8,419 bases of DNA from JAVKSM01 sp039583705 (lineage in GTDB: Bacteria; Actinomycetota; Actinomycetes; Mycobacteriales; Pseudonocardiaceae): NCBI GenBank assembly GCA_039583705.1, contig JAVKSM010000125.1:1-8419 (forward strand), read 5' to 3'. The stretch's first letter is position 1; each line of letters opens with the position of its first letter. The translations under genes and the position numbers were made by a program. The notes beneath the pieces were generated by a model. The model was not told the DNA's origin and did no database searches. It was given only the letters and a program-made list of their open reading frames with translations. Below, one piece after another: positions 4,819-8,419 of this stretch.

Positions 4819-6312
4819 CTACCCACCCGGCAGTAGCATCGCGAGCAGGGCACCGCCCTCGGGCGCGCGGCCGGCCCACACCGACCCGCCGTGGCGCTCG
4901 GCGACCTGCTTGACGATCGCCAGCCCCAACCCGGAGCCGGGCAGGCTGCGCGCGGACAGCGAGCGGTAGAAGCGGTCGAAGACGTAGGTCAGGTCGACGT
5001 CCGGGATGCCGGGGCCGGCGTCGGCGACCTCCAGCACCGCACTGCCGTCATCCAGCGGCCGCAGCTCCACGCGGACGGTCCCGCCCGGCGGGCTCCACTT
5101 GGCGGCGTTGTCCAGCAGGTTGAGCACCGCCCGCTCCAGCGCGTCCGCGTCCCCCCAGATCGTCCAGGGGACCGACCGCAGGTCGTACCGGAGGCCCGGC
5201 GCGTGACGCCGGGCCCGTTCCAGCGTGCGTTCCACGATGTCGCTGAGGTCGAGGCGCTCGGCGGAGCTGCTCGGTGGGTCGTCACGGGCCAGCTCGACGA
5301 CGTCGCCAACCAGGGTGGTCAGCTCGTCGACCTGCGCGCGCAGGTCGGCCTGGATCTCTGCCCGGTCGGCGTCGGACAACACGGGCGCGCCCGGCTGGTT
5401 GGACGCGACGAGCAGTTCGAGGTTGGTGCGCAGCGAGGTCAGCGGCGTCCGCAGCTCGTGGCCGGCGTCGGCCACCAGCTGGCGCTGCCGCTCCCGGGAG
5501 GTCGCCAGCGCCGTGAGCATCGCGTTGAAGCTCTGGGTCAGCCGGGCCAGCTCGTCACCGCCGGTGACCGGGATCGGCTCCAGGTCGCCGGTGGCCGCGA
5601 CCCGCTCCGCGGCCGCCGTCAGCCGTTGCACCGGACGCAACCCAGCCCGGGCGACAGCCGTGCCGGCGAGCGCGGCGAGCACGATCCCGACGCCGCCGAC
5701 CAGGGCCAGCACCAGACCGAGGCGGTCCAGGGTGAGCTCGGTGGGCCGCAGTTGCTGGGCCAGAACCAGCGCCCGCCCTTCGCCGGCGTCGACGGCGACG
5801 ACCCGGTACCTCACGCGGTGCGCGGTCGCGGTCCGGAGCGAGGGGACGTTTGTCGTGCCGCGGGCGACGGCCAGCTCCGGACGACCCAGGGGCGGCGCTG
5901 ATTGTCTGCCGGCCGACGAGTGGGCGATGCCGCTCGCGTAGAGGATCGCGATCCGCAGGTCGCCTGCACCGAGCGCCTCGGAGGGGATCTGCGCGAGCGC
6001 CCCGGGGTTGGCGAGCGGCCCCTGCGCGGCAGCGGTGGCCCGCTGCACCAGGTTCTGGTCGAGCTGGCTGTACAGCGCGGACCTGACGGTGAAGAACGCC
6101 GCGACGGAGACCAGGGCGACGACCAGTCCGACGCCGAACGCCGACAGCATCGCCACTCGGCGCCGCAGCGAGATGCGCGCCGGCACGCCGCGGTCATCAG
6201 GCCCGCCAGCTCCGGCCGTGTCGGGGGCTGGGGCCGGCAGCGACCCGGACCCGACAGGTAGTGCCCCGTCTGCCACCTGCCCGTCCGCCGCCTGCCCGGC
6301 CCGCAGCGTCAC
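4819..6312 (-). CDS. mprB: Two-component sensor histidine kinase, MprB-like
   Basis: The 497-residue membrane kinase is expected to sense envelope stress and phosphorylate the adjacent regulator. A Pro/Gly-rich cytoplasmic extension (1-47) leads to TM1 (about 54-76). An extracytoplasmic sensor region (about 77-195) follows, then TM2 (about 198-221) and a HAMP domain (about 220-273). The dimerisation box AGHELRTPLTSL carries the phosphoacceptor His285. The ATPase domain has an N-box (NLLDNAAKW, Asn398 and Asn402), G1 (DAGPGIP, 431-437), an F-box (VFDRFYR, 444-450) and G2 (GSGLGL, 459-464), so all catalytic motifs are present. Length is close to mycobacterial MprB. The GTG start at 6312 overlaps the mprA stop (GTGA), indicating translational coupling in one operon. 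Confidence 0.94.
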   Translation of the reverse strand: MTLRAGQAADGQVADGALPVGSGSLPAPAPDTAGAGGPDDRGVPARISLRRRVAMLSAFGVGLVVALVSVAAFFTVRSALYSQLDQNLVQRATAAAQGPLANPGALAQIPSEALGAGDLRIAILYASGIAHSSAGRQSAPPLGRPELAVARGTTNVPSLRTATAHRVRYRVVAVDAGEGRALVLAQQLRPTELTLDRLGLVLALVGGVGIVLAALAGTAVARAGLRPVQRLTAAAERVAATGDLEPIPVTGGDELARLTQSFNAMLTALATSRERQRQLVADAGHELRTPLTSLRTNLELLVASNQPGAPVLSDADRAEIQADLRAQVDELTTLVGDVVELARDDPPSSSAERLDLSDIVERTLERARRHAPGLRYDLRSVPWTIWGDADALERAVLNLLDNAAKWSPPGGTVRVELRPLDDGSAVLEVADAGPGIPDVDLTYVFDRFYRSLSARSLPGSGLGLAIVKQVAERHGGSVWAGRAPEGGALLAMLLPGG

Positions 6313-6998
6313 AGCGCCGTCTCACGCAACACGTAGCCGACTCCGCGCACGGTGTGGATCAGCCGTCGTTCGCCGCCGGCCTCGGTCTTGCGGCGCAGGT
6401 AGCCGATGTAGACCTCCAGCGCGTTGCCGCTGGTCGGAAAGTCGTAGCCCCACACGTCCTCCAGGATGCGGCCCCGGGTCAGCACCCGGCGTGGGCGGCT
6501 GATGAGCAGCTCGAGCAGGGCGAACTCGGTGCGGGTGAGGCTGATCGGGCGCTGGCCGCGGCGCACCTCGCGGGTGGCCGGGTCCAGCGAGAGGTCGGCG
6601 AAGACCAGCGCCGGCCCGGCGGCGGACTCATCCGCGGGGCTCGCCCGGCGCAGCAACGCGCGAAGCCGGGCCAACAGCTCCTCGAGGGCGAACGGCTTGG
6701 GCAGGTAGTCGTCGGCGCCCGCGTCCAGCCCGGCCACCCGGTCGGAGACGGCATCGCGCGCGGTGAGCGCGAGGATCGGCAGGTCGTCGCCGATGCCGCG
6801 CAGCCGTCGGCACACCTCCAGCCCGTCGACCCCCGGCATCATGACGTCGAGCACCATCGCGTCGGGACGCTGCGCGGCCACGGCTTCCAGCGCCATCGCT
6901 CCGTCGTTGGCCAGCTCCACCTGATAGCCGTTGAAGGCCAGCGAGCGGCGTAGTGAGTCGCGCACCGCCCGGTCGTCGTCGACCACGAGAATCCGCAC
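6309..6998 (-). CDS. mprA: OmpR/PhoB-family response regulator, MprA-like
   Basis: The 229-residue DNA-binding regulator is paired with the kinase that follows it. The receiver domain (1-about 118) has the acidic cluster DDD (7-9), phosphoacceptor Asp51 (VLDVMMPG), Thr79 (ALTA) and Lys101 (LPKPF). The winged-helix output domain (about 130-227) includes RTEFALLELLISRPRRVLTR, the segment GNALEVYIGYLRRK and the C-terminal hairpin HTVRGVGYVLRE. Length matches mycobacterial MprA. GTG 6998 is the start: no good Shine-Dalgarno sequence is present, and CACACT lies 7 nt upstream, so the mRNA is probably leaderless. Paired CTCAGC half-sites directly upstream, repeated in front of pepD, suggest autoregulation. 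Based on domains, synteny and family knowledge. Confidence 0.95.
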   Translation of the reverse strand: MRILVVDDDRAVRDSLRRSLAFNGYQVELANDGAMALEAVAAQRPDAMVLDVMMPGVDGLEVCRRLRGIGDDLPILALTARDAVSDRVAGLDAGADDYLPKPFALEELLARLRALLRRASPADESAAGPALVFADLSLDPATREVRRGQRPISLTRTEFALLELLISRPRRVLTRGRILEDVWGYDFPTSGNALEVYIGYLRRKTEAGGERRLIHTVRGVGYVLRETAL

Positions 6999-7004
6999 GT
7001 CACC

Positions 7005-7037
7005 CAGTGTGGCGGGCCGGGCTGAGAACGTGCTGAG
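7005..7037 (-). promoter_or_regulatory. Putative MprA-type operator and leaderless promoter of mprA
   Basis: The minus strand has CTCAGC (7037-7032), 5 nt, CTCAGC (7026-7021), 10 nt, then ACACTG (7010-7005). GTG 6998 begins 6 nt later. The half-sites are 11 bp apart and the layout is identical to that upstream of pepD, so autoregulation by the encoded response regulator is likely. CACACT (7011-7006) may serve as a weak -10 hexamer. Seven bp upstream of the outer half-site is an 11-bp palindrome (ACACCTGGTGT, 7044-7054). Confidence 0.6.
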
Positions 7038-7052
7038 GGGTGGACACCTGGT

Positions 7053-7085
7053 GTTCGGGAGGCGAAGTATCGTCGCTTCCCGAAC
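7053..7085 (-). terminator. Hairpin terminator downstream of the unknown gene
   Basis: The arms GTTCGGGAGGCGA (7053-7065) and TCGCTTCCCGAAC (7073-7085) pair at 12 of 13 positions around a 7-nt loop. The hairpin starts one base after the TAA of the minus-strand gene ending at 7087 and lies upstream of the mprA promoter. It would insulate the mprAB operon from read-through. There is no U-tract, as is common for actinobacterial terminators. On the minus transcript the odd pair is an A-C mismatch; in plus-strand RNA it would be G-U. Confidence 0.65.
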
Positions 7086-7086
7086 G

Positions 7087-7656
7087 TTAGAACTCCGCGC
7101 CCATAAGGCCGAGCACCTCGGTGCGCCAGTCGGCGTAGGCCGTCCGGGTGGTGTCGGTGGGATCGGACGACGGCGGGGTGCGCCACTCCTCCGGCTGGAG
7201 CACGGCGGTCGCCAGATCCTGGGCGGTCCAGGTGTGGTCGCAGATCCTCACTGACAGTCGCTCCGGCGCCCGCTCGGCGCGCAGCGCGTGGGCCAGCACC
7301 CGCAGCAGCGCGCCGCGGGCGGCGGCGTCGTCCGGTGCATCGACGTCAATGTTGGTGTGGCCGGCGACGAGCACCACCCGGGCCGAGGGACGCAAGGTCG
7401 GCAGCACGGTGGTCGCGGCCCGGAATCTGCTGAGCAGGCCCTCGGTGAGGAATTGCTCGACCCGGCCGACCACGCTGTCCCCGGACGTCTTGATCAGGAC
7501 GGGGAGCTGGAGGTAGGCGTCGAAGCTCCGCCCGCACACGTGCTGCTCCAGTCGGTGCAGGTCATCAACCACGGAGGTCTCGGCACCCGCGCAGCGCAGC
7601 GCCGACGCGACCTGTGCGGCCCGCTCCGGGGCACCGGTGACCAAGACGGTTGACAT
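7087..7656 (-). CDS. Hypothetical protein with Rossmann-like N-terminus
   Basis: I do not recognise this 189-residue protein. The N-terminus (MSTVLVTGAPERAAQVASAL) looks like the first beta-alpha unit of a nucleotide-binding fold, but the glycine-rich loop is incomplete (TGAPERA, not TGxxxGxG). VVDDLHRLE, near residues 30-38, could be a second strand. No YxxxK catalytic pair is evident, so an active short-chain dehydrogenase is unlikely. VVLVAGHTNIDVDAPDD and a long Ala/Arg-rich helix (AARGALLRVLAHALRAERAPERLSV, in two parts) lie in the C-terminal half. There is no signal peptide or transmembrane helix. ATG 7656 is chosen because TAGCCT sits exactly 7 nt upstream; a longer frame to 7788 adds atypical sequence. 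Codon use is strongly GC3-biased, supporting coding. A hairpin follows the stop, so it is probably monocistronic. Confidence 0.8.
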   Translation of the reverse strand: MSTVLVTGAPERAAQVASALRCAGAETSVVDDLHRLEQHVCGRSFDAYLQLPVLIKTSGDSVVGRVEQFLTEGLLSRFRAATTVLPTLRPSARVVLVAGHTNIDVDAPDDAAARGALLRVLAHALRAERAPERLSVRICDHTWTAQDLATAVLQPEEWRTPPSSDPTDTTRTAYADWRTEVLGLMGAEF

Positions 7657-7663
7657 GATGGCG

Positions 7664-7669
7664 AGGCTA
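7664..7669 (-). promoter_or_regulatory. Probable -10 element of a leaderless promoter for the unknown gene
   Basis: The minus strand reads TAGCCT (7669 to 7664), followed by 7 nt and ATG 7656. It fits the TANNNT consensus and the same spacing seen at moaB2 and the epimerase. No Shine-Dalgarno sequence is visible. Confidence 0.5.
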
Positions 7670-7804
7670 GTCTGGTGGATGCCGGCGCCGGAACAGCCAG
7701 CGGAGGTGTGTCGCAGGTCAGGCGGTCCCAGGTTCCGTAGGCGTCCACCGCTGCGGGCTTGCGGGCTGTCTGGGCCGCTGACGCTCACGCTCGTCGGCCC
7801 GGGA

Positions 7805-7810
7805 TATGCT
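7805..7810 (+). promoter_or_regulatory. Probable -10 element of the tRNA-Arg promoter
   Basis: TATGCT, within GGATATGCT, matches the -10 consensus well in otherwise GC-rich sequence. It lies 33 bp before the mature tRNA 5' end, giving a 5' leader of roughly 27 nt for RNase P to remove. No well-spaced -35 hexamer is clear. Confidence 0.45.
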
Positions 7811-7843
7811 CAGGGCCGTTGCGGCGCTCGGCCGCGTCGTCGC

Positions 7844-7916
<73 letters not shown>

Positions 7917-7920
7917 CGTC

Positions 7921-7961
7921 ACAGAACTGCGACCTTCTGACCAGGGGGTTTGCGGTTCTGT
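7921..7961 (+). terminator. Hairpin downstream of tRNA-Arg, probable terminator
   Basis: ACAGAACTGC (7921-7930) pairs with GCGGTTCTGT (7952-7961) over 10 bp including one G-U, starting 4 nt after the tRNA. The 21-nt loop could pair a little further (ACC with GGT). A loosely T-rich stretch follows, without a true U-tract. It is most simply the tRNA terminator; part of an old element end is an alternative. Confidence 0.55.
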
Positions 7962-8051
7962 CTTGAGTGTTTCGGCACGTTTGGTGCTGTAGCCCGATCA
8001 TGGCGATACCGTGGGGCTCACCGACGTTCAGTGTTGACCTTCGGTGTCCGT

Positions 8052-8175
8052 GGTCTGCCCCGCAAGATTATCCGACCCCGGCGGCACCGCACCTGTCCCC
8101 GTGCCGTCAAACGGGCACGCCACACCAGCTACCGCGTCAAGAAACCCGGCGAGACCGCCACCCGCCAGACGGCAC
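8052..8175 (+). pseudogene. C-terminal remnant of an IS4-type (DDE) transposase
   Basis: A plus-strand frame reads GLPRKIIRPRRHRTCPRAVK, followed by RARHTSYRVKKPGETATRQT. From memory this resembles the basic tail of actinobacterial IS4-type DDE transposases (PRVVKRARHNSYRVKRPG and variants). Only about 40 residues remain; the catalytic DDE core is absent and no upstream homologous reading is visible in the other frames. The frame runs on past the similarity without a natural end. No terminal inverted repeats or target duplication are seen. I read it as the scar of an old insertion. Boundaries are approximate. Confidence 0.5.
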
Positions 8176-8186
8176 GGTTACGGCGG

Positions 8187-8419
8187 TCAGCTCTCGTCGT
8201 CGTCCACCGGGTCGCTGGTGAGGTCCTGCCCGCGGGTGCCGCAGGTGATCGGGGCCGGCGGCGAGCACGGAGCGGGTGATCCGGAACTGGCGGGGGCGGG
8301 CGCAGCGGGCGACGGTGCCGTTCTTGTTCTTCTGCCCGCCTTCGCCGCGGCCCTCGGGGTGGCGGTAAGCGACCAGTGCGGCCGTGATCGCGGCCAACTC
8401 GTCCGTGCTCGTCCCGAAG
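8187..8419 (-). pseudogene. Frameshifted 3' part of a zinc-ribbon-like gene (5' end outside window)
   Basis: From the right edge a minus-strand frame reads FGTSTDELAAITAALVAY, later NGTVARCARPRQF and RITRSVLAAGP, with very high GC3. At the CCCC run (8254-8251) coding quality moves to the next frame. Removing one C joins LAAGP to ITCGTRGQDLTSDPVDDDES and a TGA at 8189-8187. The joined product has two half-knuckles, RCAR and TCGTR, spaced as in zinc ribbons of the pattern CxC...CGxC. In both, the second Cys codon position holds CGC (Arg), one change from TGC. I therefore infer a decayed or mis-sequenced zinc-ribbon C-terminus. Without the shift the original frame runs to a stop at 8137. Parent family not identified. 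Confidence 0.45.

Noticed and set aside
8187..8419. Acyl-CoA carboxylase epsilon subunit (suggested by GTSTDELAAITAALVAYR)
   Set aside because: The downstream sequence lacks the usual tryptophan-containing epsilon C-terminus. After correcting one base it fits a zinc-ribbon-like end instead.

Overview
The window is very GC-rich chromosomal DNA with strong G/C bias at third codon positions, GTG starts, several probable leaderless promoters and hairpins lacking U-tracts. These traits point to a high-GC actinobacterium (Actinomycetota). The gene order supports this: response regulator, sensor kinase, membrane-anchored HtrA protease, MoaB-type protein and, convergently, MscL. This is the arrangement of the mycobacterial mprA-mprB-pepD-moaB2-mscL locus. 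I cannot assign a genus.

Layout, left to right. Positions 1-154 hold the end of a plus-strand gene with a Ser/Gly/Arg repeat tail, possibly an FmdB-type zinc ribbon protein. A spacer with a 22-bp direct repeat follows, then mscL (361-774, +). Convergent to it is moaB2 (802-1302, -). Two plus-strand sugar genes come next: an NAD-dependent sugar epimerase with a Cys/His insert (1414-2472) and a family 2 glycosyltransferase (2544-3206). Their 3' end overlaps that of pepD (3190-4590, -) by 17 bp. Upstream of pepD are a (GGCACC)7 hexanucleotide repeat, mprB (4819-6312, -) and mprA (6309-6998, -), whose start and stop overlap as GTGA. Further right are a strong hairpin, an unrecognised 189-codon gene (7087-7656, -), tRNA-Arg(CCT) (7844-7916, +) with a downstream hairpin, and about 0.5 kb of decayed accessory DNA. 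That last stretch holds a transposase C-terminal remnant (+) and the frameshifted end of a zinc-ribbon-like gene (-).

How the genes work together. MprB-like and MprA-like form an envelope-stress two-component system, PepD-like is an extracytoplasmic quality-control protease, and MscL is an osmotic safety valve. The upstream regions of mprA and pepD share one composite element: two CTCAG(C/G) half-sites 11 bp apart, then exactly 10 bp, then ACACTG, then a start codon 5-6 nt later. This suggests that the regulator controls its own operon and pepD. The epimerase and glycosyltransferase sit as a cassette between pepD and moaB2, which are adjacent in mycobacteria, and probably serve cell-surface or secondary glycosylation.

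I found no wholly new system. The most informative signals are the shared regulator box and promoter, the run of leaderless promoters with nearly constant spacing, the sugar cassette inside a conserved stress locus, and the decayed DNA next to the tRNA.
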